Source of the DNA: Rosa chinensis
Lineage: Eukaryota > Streptophyta > Magnoliopsida > Rosales > Rosaceae
Assembly (NCBI RefSeq): GCF_002994745.2
Contig: NC_037094.1
Coordinates: 14,197,001-14,261,000, forward strand
Direction: 5' to 3'
Length of the DNA: 64,000 nucleotides
The notes under the pieces were generated by a model. That model was not told where the DNA came from. It saw only the letters and a program-made list of their open reading frames with translations, and made no database searches. Position numbers and translations under genes: made by a program. This document shows, one piece after another, positions 34,597 to 45,665 of this stretch; the stretch's first letter is position 1; each line of letters starts with the position of its first letter.

Positions 34597-34607
34597 TTGT
34601 TCTGGGG
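34480..34607. repeat. AT-rich DNA and TA microsatellite
   Basis: T-rich and AT-rich sequence is followed by a (TA)n run at 34566-34594. No gene is seen. Confidence 0.9.
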
Positions 34608-34953
34608 GGGCGCCCGCACTACCATAAAAGTGCGGACATCGATGCTTGTGTAGCGATCAAGCGCCAATGGCGGCACGAATCTTGCCGGATGGAGGCCAGG
34701 AGCATCCCAGACGGCTTCACCATGAAGATGAAGGCCAAGGAGATCGGGGTCGAAGGTTCTAAGCAGCGATCTCACCTGAAACTTCAAGCCTGATCAAGGT
34801 CGACTGCATACTAGTATCCGACGAGTCCACCAGCAAGAAGAAAGGTCAAGATCGATGTTCGATCTTCGTTCAGTAAGATTCGCGCCTCCGTCGGCACTTG
34901 ATCGGTGCAGAAGCATCGACGTCCGCACTTTTGGGGCAGTGCGGACGTCCACC
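34608..34953. mobile_element. Small inverted-repeat element with hairpin ends
   Basis: About 55 bp at 34609-34663 is an inverted copy of about 34894-34953: cccgcact...aaaagtgcggac, then tcgatgctt, then cgatcaag.gcc. Each terminal repeat contains a smaller palindrome (gtccgcact / agtgcggac) and so can fold on itself. No transposase and no clear TSD were found. The right side ends near a CT/CA tract. Confidence 0.7.
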
Positions 34954-34970
34954 TCAGATCCTCTCTTTCT

Positions 34971-34974
<4 letters not shown>

Positions 34975-35044
<70 letters not shown>
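34975..35044. repeat. Inverted CA / GT microsatellite
   Basis: (CA)n at 34975-35007 and (GT)n at 35016-35044 face each other across tatacatat. The whole block can fold into one long hairpin. Confidence 0.95.
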
Positions 35045-35046
<2 letters not shown>

Positions 35047-35054
35047 GCCAGTTC

Positions 35055-35409
35055 TAGAGAGGACCTCCTTACTTTAAGAATTTGAGGATTTTCACTATTT
35101 TACACTAGTATATGATATAATTTAATCATTTCAACCGTTGATCCTTTAGATTGTTACGCAAGAATGATGTCTACAAAAAATCAATCAAATCTATAATCAA
35201 TTGGTTATTCAAAATCGTGTAAACAAATGTAGTTCGTTAGATAAAATTAAAACGAACATTGTGCTAATCAAATGGTTAAATGTTTTTCGATTTAGCTAAT
35301 TTTTTGTATGATTCATATGTGTGTATGTAACTAGATAATGAATGGTTAGATTAAGATTACTAAACTACAAGCTATAAATAAAAACATCCTCACTTTTCAA
35401 GTTAAGGAG

Positions 35410-35416
<7 letters not shown>
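35055..35416. mobile_element. MITE with about 32-bp inverted ends
   Basis: The left end tagagaggacctccttact (35055 on) matches the inverted right end at 35384-35416 (gagagaacctccttaact on the other strand). The inside is AT-rich and non-coding. The right end merges into the CT microsatellite, so the duplication cannot be read. Elements with this terminus are common in rosid genomes as I recall. Confidence 0.7.
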
Positions 35417-35452
<36 letters not shown>

Positions 35453-35454
35453 AC
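35410..35454. repeat. CT microsatellite
   Basis: This is a (TC)n run between two inverted-repeat elements. It is preceded by the end of the 35055 element and followed by a CA stretch. Confidence 0.95.
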
Positions 35455-35488
35455 ACACACAGACACAGGCTTGCTCTGCTCTGCATAG

Positions 35489-35872
35489 GAGGTCCGTTCC
35501 TTAGCTAAGGAACAGATTTTCATATTTTGACAACTTTCCGATCACATATTCACTTCTTAACCGTTCAGTTTTTAGGTCCTAATGTATAGATCACTTATGC
35601 AATTTTTCAGCCAAATTGATGATCGTTAATGTATTAAACTATATTAAATCAATGAACGAACCAAATCTGTCCAATCTGAACCATTCATGTTCATAATTGT
35701 AAATTGCAGTTTTGAATGCCTTAATGATTATCAATTTGGCTGAAAATTTGTAGAAGTGATCTATACATTAGGACCTAAAAACTGAATGGTCGAGATGTGG
35801 ATATGCGATCGAAAAGTGAATCTATTCAAGGAAATCATTAGATTTTAAAATCTAAAGAGAGTCCTTAACATA
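35489..35872. mobile_element. Foldback MITE
   Basis: Long inverted arms (about 35500-35640 against about 35725-35865) share aaccgttcagtttttaggtc, then ctaatgtatagatcactt and cagccaaattgat in the two orientations. Only about 85 bp lie between the arms. No coding region or clear TSD is seen. Confidence 0.75.
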
Positions 35873-35894
35873 GAAAGACTGTATGTGTGTGTAT

Positions 35895-35899
35895 ATATA

Positions 35900-35938
<39 letters not shown>
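35895..35938. repeat. TA microsatellite
   Basis: The (TA)n-rich run ends in atatatta at 35931-35938, which also appears at 39109-39116 as the probable target duplication of the next element. Confidence 0.9.
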
Positions 35939-35939
<1 letters not shown>

Positions 35940-36565
35940 GGGGGTGAAATTTGCACACCCAAATATTGCAAACCACACACCCTTCTATTATTTTAATAAT
36001 ATTTTACCTCACATCTCTTTTCACTTTCTAAAATGCCCTTGAGTCAGTTTTTTTTGTTTGGGTCTTTTTCTTTTGAGTTAATTAGATCTAAGTCCAAAAT
36101 TCACACCCCTTATTAGATATAGTCCGGTTGATTTTTTTTGTTAATCGCGGTCCTATGACTCAACTGCCACATTAGATTTTTTTCCATTTATATTTTGCTG
36201 ACTCAACACTACCAATTTTCATTTTCGTGCATTCCGAATATACCCTTATTGAATATCTTAAAAGCTGAAAATACTAATTTTAAAGGCATTTATTGTATTC
36301 TTGATTAATTGCAATGTAATCAATATTTTGAAATTTATGGAAAAACGTAACATTAGCAATATTTTATTGTCCAATTGATTTCTTGTTTGAAATTGATAAC
36401 TAAACTATATTACCTTCAGTCCAAAATCGTAAACTTTATAATTATTCCATAATTAGTGATCTGCAATTATGATGTTATCTAATCACAACCATTGACAAAA
36501 ACACATTCATGATTCATGATGACGATATCCACTATTAAGATGTTAGAAGATTGCTGGATTGCAAA

Positions 36566-36962
36566 ATGGATTACTGTGAAGAAGAAAGGGAAGACATGGA
36601 GTTGCTGCTATTTGACTTCACCACTATTGCTGATGCCACTGATAACTTTTCAAGCAACAACAAACTGGGACAAGGTGGTTTTGGACCTGTGTACAAGGTA
36701 ATGCAATTGTATGCAAATTGAAATGAGCTACCCTTATGATAAATTTCATGACTTTTATGAACAACGATCAATAGGGTACATTGATAGGAGGGAAATAAAT
36801 AGCTGTAAAGAGGCGATCCAAGGAATCTGGTCAAGGAATGAGGGAGTTCAAAAATGAAGTTATACTGATAGCCAAACTTCAGCACCGTAATCTTGTGAAG
36901 CTTTTGGGCTGTTGCATTCAAAATGATGAAAAAATGTTAATATATGAATACACGTCCAACAG
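36566..36962 (+). pseudogene. Captured fragment of an S-domain receptor-like kinase
   Basis: The first part (36566-36697) encodes 44 residues: an acidic linker, then [28 protein letters not shown], which is the juxtamembrane end and the glycine-rich loop of a plant S-locus-type receptor kinase. A GT at 36698 and an AG ending at 36774 bracket a 77-bp intron in the right place. The second part (36775-36962) continues GTLIGGK-stop-[30 protein letters not shown] and ends at LIYEYTSN. The stop replaces the residue before IAVK, where Glu is usual. The catalytic loop and DFG segment are missing, so this is a non-functional piece that kept its intron, as expected of DNA-level capture. Confidence 0.9.
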
Positions 36963-37689
36963 GATCGAGCTTGGACTTCTTTATATTTGGTATGATCCTT
37001 TCCAAGCTCAACTACATGGATTTACAGTCATATCATCCTCCATTGGTTTTACTTAATCCACTAGGATTTATTCATAGTGCCTTATATTTGTCATAGAATT
37101 TGATTAGACATTTTTATTTCACATTTATATGCCTTATTTATAGGTAAGATTTCACAAGTTAAAAAAAAATCAAGTTTCTCTATATCTCTATATCTAAGGT
37201 TCTCTCATTATCTCACATTTTCTCTTTCATACATTTTATCTTGTAATTAGGTATAAGTTCTATATATACATATTTGTACCTTTTGATTAGATTGAGAATA
37301 TATTCTATGTTTTGTTTTCCTGCTTCGTATGCCTAGATAGATTAAATCTCTACGACACAACTTCAAAAACCTACTATATAGATACAAATGAAGCAATAAT
37401 GTTTGAATTTTTGTTCTAATGTTTTTCATCCTATAATGTAGGTATATACATATTAGACCTACATCTTAGGTATATTGAGTTATATGAATGCATTCAGTCT
37501 TCTTTGTCTGAAAATTATTATTGATGAATTGTAAATTTTGGAATTTGAATTTAAAATTTAAAATTGAGCTAAAATTGTGATCTAATTAGTGAATTTGAAA
37601 TTATTTACCTTACTTGGTTCTAAGGGCAAAATGGTAAAAAAAACAAATGGACCGCAATTAACAAGAAAATATGCGCGGACTAGATCTAA

Positions 37690-38345
37690 TTTTTATATAA
37701 CAAAAAGGACTTGAATCGAATTAACTCTTTTCCTTTCTCTCTCTCTCTTTCTCCTCGAAACCACAACAGGGATTTTTTTTTCCAGTTCTTCTATTGCTCC
37801 GTCTTTCTCGGCAAACTGCAATTTTGCGCAAGGCTTCGTTTTTTCCAGTTTTCTCTTTGGTCCACCTCTCCGGTGGGAACCCGGCGCCGGCACGGGCCTC
37901 TAGCCTCTCTAGTGCGTGGTGGTTACTGCCGGGTGGGTGGTTGATGGTTTCTTCATGGTGGGGAAGAAGCAATTGTGATCCATGGCTAACTGCTTCAAGG
38001 GATGTCGGCGGCGGCACGTTGGGTTTGAGTTTTCCAGATCGGATGGGGTGTTCTCAAGGTGTCCAGATCAGATGGGGTGTTCTCATGGCGGGTTTGGTTG
38101 GGATGGTGGTGGATATCTCATGGTGGTTTGATTATGGGGTGTTCTCTGCTGATCAGATCTGGTGCAGAGGAAATTGCTGGTACAAATACCGAGCTGGTGG
38201 TGGTGGCTCTTCGTGGTCCAATGATGTCTTTTCTGGGTCGAACTCAAGTAGCAAAGCAGCGACGACGCAAAACATAAACGTCCTAAAGCTTGGTTCAATT
38301 TTTGGGTTTGATTTTGGATTCTTCAAGTTTAGTTACTTTGTTTGA
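37690..38345 (+). other. GC-richer block in the Pack-MULE-like element, source unknown
   Basis: The base composition differs from its AT-rich surroundings. A frame of 183 codons (37794-38345) is open, but overlapping frames on the other strand are open too. Its Gly/Trp-rich sequence matches nothing I recognise. cagatcagatggggtgttct is nearly repeated at about 38036 and 38065. It may be another captured 5' UTR or exon. I do not call it a gene. Confidence 0.4.
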
Positions 38346-38955
38346 TTTCTGGGTTCCAATTGCATCTGTTTTGTCTTTTTCCAGTGTATAAATTCATTAA
38401 ATTGAGATGAGAGTATGAGACATTTTTATATCAATATATGAGATGCAATTTGTATATGAGAAATTGTATAATTGAGATCTGTTTTGGTATGAAAATAATA
38501 TGAATCAAGCATCTATTTTGGACCTTTGGTAATGCAATGTCGGAGTAAGCTGCCTGTTTTGGATTTTTGGTATGCTCTACATCTGTTTTGGTATGTTGCC
38601 AATTTTGGTATGCAGTATATATGCTCGATTTCTGTTTCTGAACTTTCTGTTACGCAAGATTTTTATGTTCTTAAAATTAGCCCACCCCATTTTCAGATCA
38701 TGGTTCTGCCACTGTTGTGTCCTTGCTTCTATTTCTGGGTTCGACTTTCTTCAAGCTTGGTTCAAATTGCATCTGTTTTGCTAATACATATGAGATGAAA
38801 TTTGTATATGTAGTCTGTTTTGCCTTTCTGGGTTTTGAACTTCAAGCTTGATGCCCCTTTCTGTTTCAAAATTTGAAATTGAGTTGCATTTGTAGTATAA
38901 TCTGCCTAGCCAATATCATAGCCAAGAACGGGAGAAAAATCCATGTCGTGATTTG

Positions 38956-38986
<31 letters not shown>

Positions 38987-39116
38987 CCAAAAAAAAAAAT
39001 CTGACTCAAGGGCATTTTAGGAAGTGAAAAGACATGTGAGGTAAAATATTATTAAAATAATAGAAGGGTGTGTGGTTTGCAATATTGGGTGTGCAAATTT
39101 TACCCCCCATATATTA

Positions 39117-39826
39117 TTATTCTTTTTATTTTTAAGAAGCCACATTTTAATTTTTCGCCTCAAACCGTTAGAATCTCCCCGACCGGCCCTTGAACATCCC
39201 CAACCTATAAAGTGCGATTGAGTTTGGAGTATTTGATCAGCAAATTATAGAACGAATTCTCCACTATGATCATGTGAGAAATGGAAGAGTTTAGTTGCCG
39301 GGTTTGTTACGGAGTTGGAAATTTGGAGTGGGTCAGTGGGGTGGTCTTGGGAATCTTAATTTTATTCTTTCTTATTCCTAGTATTTGAGTGTGAGGAGGT
39401 TGGTACTTGCATCCTCGCCCTAACCCTTACTTCATAATTATTGTAGATTTGTTTAGTACTAGTTTGGACACAAGTCATTCCATCCAAACTTTACGTAATG
39501 TTGAACCATGATACAAGGTCTTCCTGTTCCAAAGGCACCACTTGAAGATCATCATCTCATTAAAAAAAAACGAAAATTTCTGAAATCGTATTTGATTATT
39601 CAAAATGTATCAATCCACCAAGTAGTTTAGTTAAAAGAGGAAATTTTACGCATGCAGTGTTTCCTAATTCCTAACACTAGCTAATTAATTGTATGATTCT
39701 TTGCTTTGCTTAAAGACTATGATGGGATGAAACCTATCAGTGATGTCGCTCACGATTCCTTCTTTTTTCGGTTTGCATGCGTGGAGAGCATTTGTGACTT
39801 CGCTCATTGGTACAACGTATGTAGGG
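39117..39826. other. Intergenic, nothing recognised
   Basis: Moderately AT-rich unique-looking sequence with no open frame above about 60 codons and no family I know. Confidence 0.6.
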
Positions 39827-41085
39827 CAGTGGCGGATCCAGGATCCGAGAGTTGTTTAGGCTAATTAGAAGTAACATCAAAACTTTCTTCTCTCTCAATT
39901 CTTTCATTACGACACTCTTCTAGTGTAATACATGGAGAAGGGTTTAAAGGGACATCATTAACAGAATTCCCAGTCACACTCCCACTCCCACTCCTAATCT
40001 CATCGACACTATCACTTGATGGAGTACCACTTGTAAACCATGACAAAAGATTTTTGTACCTCTTGGATTTCCGGTGATCTGTCATTAGTACTTTTACCTA
40101 TAATATTATATAGATATCACCATTAGAATTATACAAATATATGTACATTTCAGACATAACACAACTACAACTAATTATACATTATTATTAGTTACTAACT
40201 TGCAGCATACTTTAATGTCTAATTATGTGTATAAAATAGGCTAAAGAATATAAAGTTTATAACACTAACCACATCCATATGGAAAGGGCATCAACACTCA
40301 ACAACAGTCAATTAAGTCCGAAACGCTGCGATAAGGATCAAACTCAGGAGTTGAGCATTAGTTAGCCTCATAATATTAAATAGCTCCCCTTCTTTCTATC
40401 ATGGCCTCTGACAGTTCAGCCTCATATTATCTACACAAACACTATACACAAGCAAGACAAATTTAAAAGAGATAGGCAGATAGCCGGCTAAGCCGAGTGA
40501 AACAAACCCAAAACTGATATCCCCTAAACAAATCCAACAATCCCAATCATCAACTTATACCCAAAACTCAAAATCCCAACTCACAATTACATGGAGGGCC
40601 AGAACTCTTCCAGAAACCCAGGCAATCACTCGGTCACTCCACTCCAGTCTGCAAGAAGCCAAGAATCTCTGCAAATCTGCAAGTGAAATGGAATATGCCC
40701 AGAATCAAAACTTAAATCAGTGAGATAGCATAGAGATGCAAATGATTAATAAAAAAGTGGAGCAACCCAAGGAACCCACATTAAGAAAATCGAACAAGAT
40801 AAGAAATTGGTTTAAAGGAGAGTGAGAGAAATCCTGGGCAGTTGGGCATTAGATCGGGCAATGGAAGGGAGAGGTGGAGAAGAAAAGGCAGAGCTGCGGA
40901 GGGTCTGATATTTCCGTTGAGTGAAAAATAGGCGACGAGGCGATTCAGGCGAAGAGAGGAAAGAAGCAGTGAAGCACTCGACGAGTCGACGTCCCGACTA
41001 CAGAGGAGAGAAGTGAGCTGCTGTGGCTGGGGGAGAACGCGATTTTACCTCTCTATTCTTTTTTTTTTCTTTGGATATGGGTTGA

Positions 41086-41134
<49 letters not shown>

Positions 41135-41205
41135 CTTAGTCGTTTTTTGCACCAAAAACTGTCTAAGCTTGAGCCCATATAGCCCACTACATAGATCCGC
41201 CCCTG
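39827..41205 (-). mobile_element. Deletion derivative of a hAT element
   Basis: The left end CAGTGGCGGATCCAGGAT and the inverted right end CAGGGGCGGATCTATG are of the type carried by plant hAT elements with TTF/zf-MYM-like transposases. The flanking 8-mers (atgtaggg, 39819-39826; catggggg or atggggga on the right) match imperfectly. Inside is one short minus-strand frame (39861-40085), then non-coding sequence, a GC-rich stretch at 40800-41030 and a TA repeat (41090-41130). Most of the transposase is missing. Confidence 0.65.
39861..40085 (-). pseudogene. Putative N-terminal piece of a hAT transposase
   Basis: The 74-residue minus-strand frame MTDHRKSKRYKNLLSWFTSG..., rich in Ser and Asp, starts with a basic segment followed by an L.SWF motif, like the N-termini of zf-MYM/TTF-type hAT proteins. 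The dimerisation and catalytic regions are missing. The assignment rests mostly on its position inside the hAT-like ends. Confidence 0.4.
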
Positions 41206-41217
41206 CATGGGGGAGCT

Positions 41218-41400
41218 CTAAAGGTGGACAAGAAGACTCTTCACTTCAGCAAATGATTTGTTAGTTTTGGGTGCAACATGAACTGGCCAAACCATTTCGT
41301 CTCCTTCATTTACGCCTACTGACCCAGGCCATTTCTTGGGTGTTGAAAAGCATTTCTTGTGCAGATATATTGGAAGTGGCCCGTTCGGTGAAACATGTAT
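41218..41400 (-). pseudogene. Possible C-terminal exon remnant, family unknown
   Basis: A minus-strand frame of about 58 codons, not starting with Met, reads PNGPLPIYLHKKCFSTPKKW then PGSVGVNEGDEMVWPVHVAP then KTNKSFAEVKSLLVHL and a TAG at 41218-41220. The amino-acid use looks protein-like. Upstream it runs into a stop near 41405. It ends 13 bases from the hAT element's right end. I do not recognise the family, and chance openness cannot be ruled out. Confidence 0.25.
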
Positions 41401-41789
41401 ATATCAATGGATCATGGATCTTTTGTTTGTGATTAAGAGAAAAAGTGAAGAGAGAATACAGAGAACTGAGAAATTAACGATGGTTATCTTTGCAAAGTGA
41501 TTGAGAGCAATTGTTTGTGAAATACTCAGAGATTCTTTCATACATTTGTCTAATTAAAGTTGTACATGATAATCTATAGTGAGATGTTATTCATATTAAT
41601 GTTTCTTGAGATTCATACGTACACAGGTTCCATGATTTCTTTTTCTTGCTGCTGATCGACTTGATTTCCAATTTTCCATGTGTTTACAAGAAAATAAATC
41701 GTTACAAAAATATAATGATTGAATCAGTCCCAAGAACCAAAAACCCTAACATGAAAATAAACACTACTCATCAATCAATGAACGCTCCA

Positions 41790-42377
41790 TTATCTGCATA
41801 CTAGACCCTCGATGGTCTTACTCTTCACAACCAACGTCATCGTGCAATCCATCTTCCCCGTCATCTTCTTTTTTATAATCTTCCACAACGTAAACCTACC
41901 ACTCACCGTGCCAGAGCCGCTTAGCTTTACCATCCCGGAATTAATATCGCTGACCAGAGTATTAGGCCCTTCCGGTAGCCTATTCGACCTCACATCAACC
42001 CCAAAACTCACCTTCACTGTCTTTTTCCCTTTAGCTTCCCCCATCACCAATACTGAACTCCCGACTCTGCTTCCACAGTACAAGAAACTCACCGTGCTCG
42101 GCTCGAACTCGTAGACCCCGAAGTTGGGGTTCTTCACAGTCATCTCCGCAGCCAAAGTTGTGTTAAAGGAAGGTGGCCAAGGTGAGTCGTTGAGGTTCTT
42201 TACGTTGACGAATCTCAGTTTGACCTCCGGAGGTTTGATATGGAGAATAAGTACTGCGAAAACCAAGACGGCAGAGCATAAGATCACGAACCCCGCCAAA
42301 CAGTAGATGAAGCAGTTGCTGGTTCTTTCTTTGCGGAGGTTGCTTGGTGCTACCAGCTGGCTCTCTAAATCTACCAT
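41790..42377 (-). CDS. LEA2-family (NDR1/HIN1-like) membrane protein, gene 2
   Basis: The single-exon frame is open from an ATG at 42419. I prefer the ATG at 42377 (195 residues) because MVDLESQ aligns with MADQESQ of gene 1, while the extra 14 residues have no counterpart. One membrane segment lies at about 22-46, then SFNTTLAAEMTVKNPNFG (NPNFG at 83-87) and the LEA_2 domain. It ends MDCTMTLVVKSKTIEGLVCR, nearly as in gene 1. No lesion is seen. The family acts at membranes in stress and defence. The role of this copy is inferred. A TATA-like tatatataag lies at 42458-42467 upstream. Confidence 0.9.
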   Translation of the reverse strand: MVDLESQLVAPSNLRKERTSNCFIYCLAGFVILCSAVLVFAVLILHIKPPEVKLRFVNVKNLNDSPWPPSFNTTLAAEMTVKNPNFGVYEFEPSTVSFLYCGSRVGSSVLVMGEAKGKKTVKVSFGVDVRSNRLPEGPNTLVSDINSGMVKLSGSGTVSGRFTLWKIIKKKMTGKMDCTMTLVVKSKTIEGLVCR

Positions 42378-42457
42378 TCTTGCCTTCTTGGAGTGTTTCT
42401 TGATCCCGTACTCTTGCACTCTTTGAGGAGAAAAGTTTCTTAAATTGGTCGACTGGT

Positions 42458-42467
42458 CTTATATATA
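42458..42467 (-). promoter_or_regulatory. TATA box of LEA2 gene 2
   Basis: On the minus strand this reads tatatataag, about 80 bases before the preferred ATG (42377) and about 40 before the upstream ATG (42419). The spacing supports the downstream start, because an ATG only 40 bases from the TATA box would leave almost no 5' UTR. Confidence 0.65.
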
Positions 42468-44086
42468 GCCTTGGAGCTAGGTTTTAAGAAACCCTCTCGT
42501 GACCGCCGTAAACTTCTCTATCAAGTAAATATTTTCTATTGGTCAAGACCAAGTAATAAACTTATACAGTAAGCAAACTCCACTTAATATTTTCTATATA
42601 TTGGTCATTTTAATCAAGCTGCTCTAGCTAAATTAAGTTGGAAAATTCTAACTGAGCTGCAGAATTGGTGAGTTCAGCTCATTAAGGCTAAGTATCTCAG
42701 GAAGTACTCTTTCTGGACTGTTAGAAAGAAAGCCAGTTCTTCTTTAGCTTGGCGTGGAATCTTGGATTCTAGACAACTACTTTCTTTTGGTATTAGATGG
42801 TCAATTGGAGATGGAAGTCAATTGACTGTTGGCTTTTTAACCGGATCTTTCCTTTTCCTCTAATTAGTTTCCTTCCTGATCATCAGAAAAGTTCTGTTAA
42901 TACTTTCGAAACTGTTGTAGATTATATCTTAAACGCAGATTGGAACTGTCATAAGCTTTCAGAACAGTAGCCTCCTGATATTGTTGAAAAAATTGAACAA
43001 ATTCCTCTTCCTTTTTTCTCCTATCCAGATGAAATGTTTTGGGGAGCTTCTGGTAATGGAGAATTCTCTATTAAATCTACTTCTTCACTTCTTGTTCAAA
43101 ATGTGGCTGCTCACTCCAAATCTAAACTCTTATTAAAAATGTGGAAATAATCTTTGCCCCTTAAAGTTAAAGTCTTCGCTTGACAATTTATTAGAAGACG
43201 TTTACTTACCCTTGTTCAAATGGTTACGAATAAGCCTATTGATTACATGCATTTTCATGCGCTTAATTGCATTCCAAACCTTGGAATTGAGCTAATCTCT
43301 AAACCGAATAATATGTATTAATCCATTTTTATTTATTTTGTACTAAATAAGCGGAGTGTTAGATTTAGGAAGAAATCGTGGGAAAATGGAGCTAATTGGA
43401 ATTACCGACAAAAAGACGAAATTATCGACACGGTCAACCATGATCAATGCAAGCTAGAGAGCAAAATCTGACTTGTCTCTTGACAATATATATGGAAATA
43501 TTTGAGATTGTGGAAAGTAAGGAGGAAAGAAAAATAAAAGGAAGAAGAAGAAAATTGATGTTAATTAATCAATGATTTGATTTGATTAATCAAACCTTTG
43601 ATTAATTAACCAAATGTTCAGCCACAGCTATCACGTGCAGCAATTACAAATTGCTTATTAATTGCCTTGAGCCAATCCAGCTATGACATATGGCAGTTGG
43701 TTTCTTAATTACGCCACTTGCAGACCACGTGCCCCTCATCCACTATTTCTCTCACGAAACAGGAGCCACGACCGATTGTCCTTCTATCTAGTACCCATAT
43801 TCCTCCCTTTTTTAATCAAATAGAGAAGTAGAGAAATATATTAATAGAAAATTACGCATAAGTATCATTTTGAAACTTTATGTAGTCACAAAGCCACCTA
43901 ATTTTTAGAGCTAAAAAACAACTGTTTTGTATTTTATATGCCCATTTTGCCCCTAGCCCCAAAATAGATCCCCAAAACAGATCAAAATCTCTCTCTCGAA
44001 ATGAGATTCCAACTGATCCAAAGACGAGGACGAGGACGAGGACGCCACCACACTTGAAGACGACGATGAAGAAGCTCCGATCTGAT

Positions 44087-45059
<973 letters not shown>

Positions 45060-45665
45060 GGAAGTAATTTTTATTTTGCTTGGTAATAGCTTGGTGTTGG
45101 TGAGAGCAGCTTTTATTGATGGTGAGAGTATCTTTAGGTGCTGGTGAGAGTAACTTTTTGCTATTGGTCTGCTGTTGGTCAAAGTAGTTTTTTTTTGTGT
45201 GTTAGTGACAGTAGCTTTTGTTGTTTGTGAGAGTAGCTTTTGTTATTTGTGACAGTAGCTTTTTGGTGTTAGTGAGAGTGGTTTTTGTCCTTGGTAAGAG
45301 TAGCTTTTGGTGTTGGACTTTTTGTTGTTGGTGACAGTAGCTGTTGTTGCTGGTGGCAGCAGCTTTTGTGACATTGCTATAGGTCAATGGAAATCTTACC
45401 AAAGTATCTTTCACTGCTAGGGACAATAGTTTTTGGTGACAATAGCTTTTGGTTTTAGAGAGCGTAGCTTTTGTTTGTGATAGTAGCTTTTGTCACCTCG
45501 CCGAAAATCTCACCGGCATAGCTTTTGTTGCTAATGACAGTAGTTTTATTGCTAGTGATAGTAGCTTTTGTGACCTCGCCGGAGGTTGTCGGAAATCTCA
45601 TAGAAGTAGCTTTTGTTGCTAGCCACTGTAGCTTTTGGTGTCAGTTACAGTAGCTTTTGTGGTCG
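45060..45665. repeat. Degenerate minisatellite with gtagctttt core
   Basis: About 20 imperfect units of roughly 20-35 bp centre on agtagcttttgttg followed by a tggtgacag-like spacer. Two longer interruptions carry gacctcgccgga. Unit length varies, so the array is old or was never strictly periodic. Confidence 0.85.

Larger units (their letters stand above)
35939..39108 (+). mobile_element. Pack-MULE-like element carrying a receptor-kinase fragment
   Basis: The termini GGGGGGTGAAATTTGCACAC and the inverse of GTGTGCAAATTTTACCCCCC begin inverted repeats of about 115 bp (35939-36055 and 38990-39108), more than 90% identical by eye. They are flanked by ATATATTA (35931-35938, 39109-39116). Long TIRs around captured gene pieces are the mark of Pack-MULEs. 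An 8-bp rather than 9-bp duplication in TA-rich DNA leaves room for another superfamily. Inside are a kinase gene fragment (36566-36962) and a GC-richer block (about 37690-38345). No transposase frame is present. Confidence 0.8.

Noticed and set aside
37794..38345. 183-codon + strand frame as a host gene
   Set aside because: It lies inside the Pack-MULE-like element, has no known motif, and overlapping antisense frames are equally open.
42378..42419. Upstream ATG of LEA2 gene 2
   Set aside because: The extra 14 residues have no counterpart in gene 1, and this ATG would lie only about 40 bases from the TATA box.
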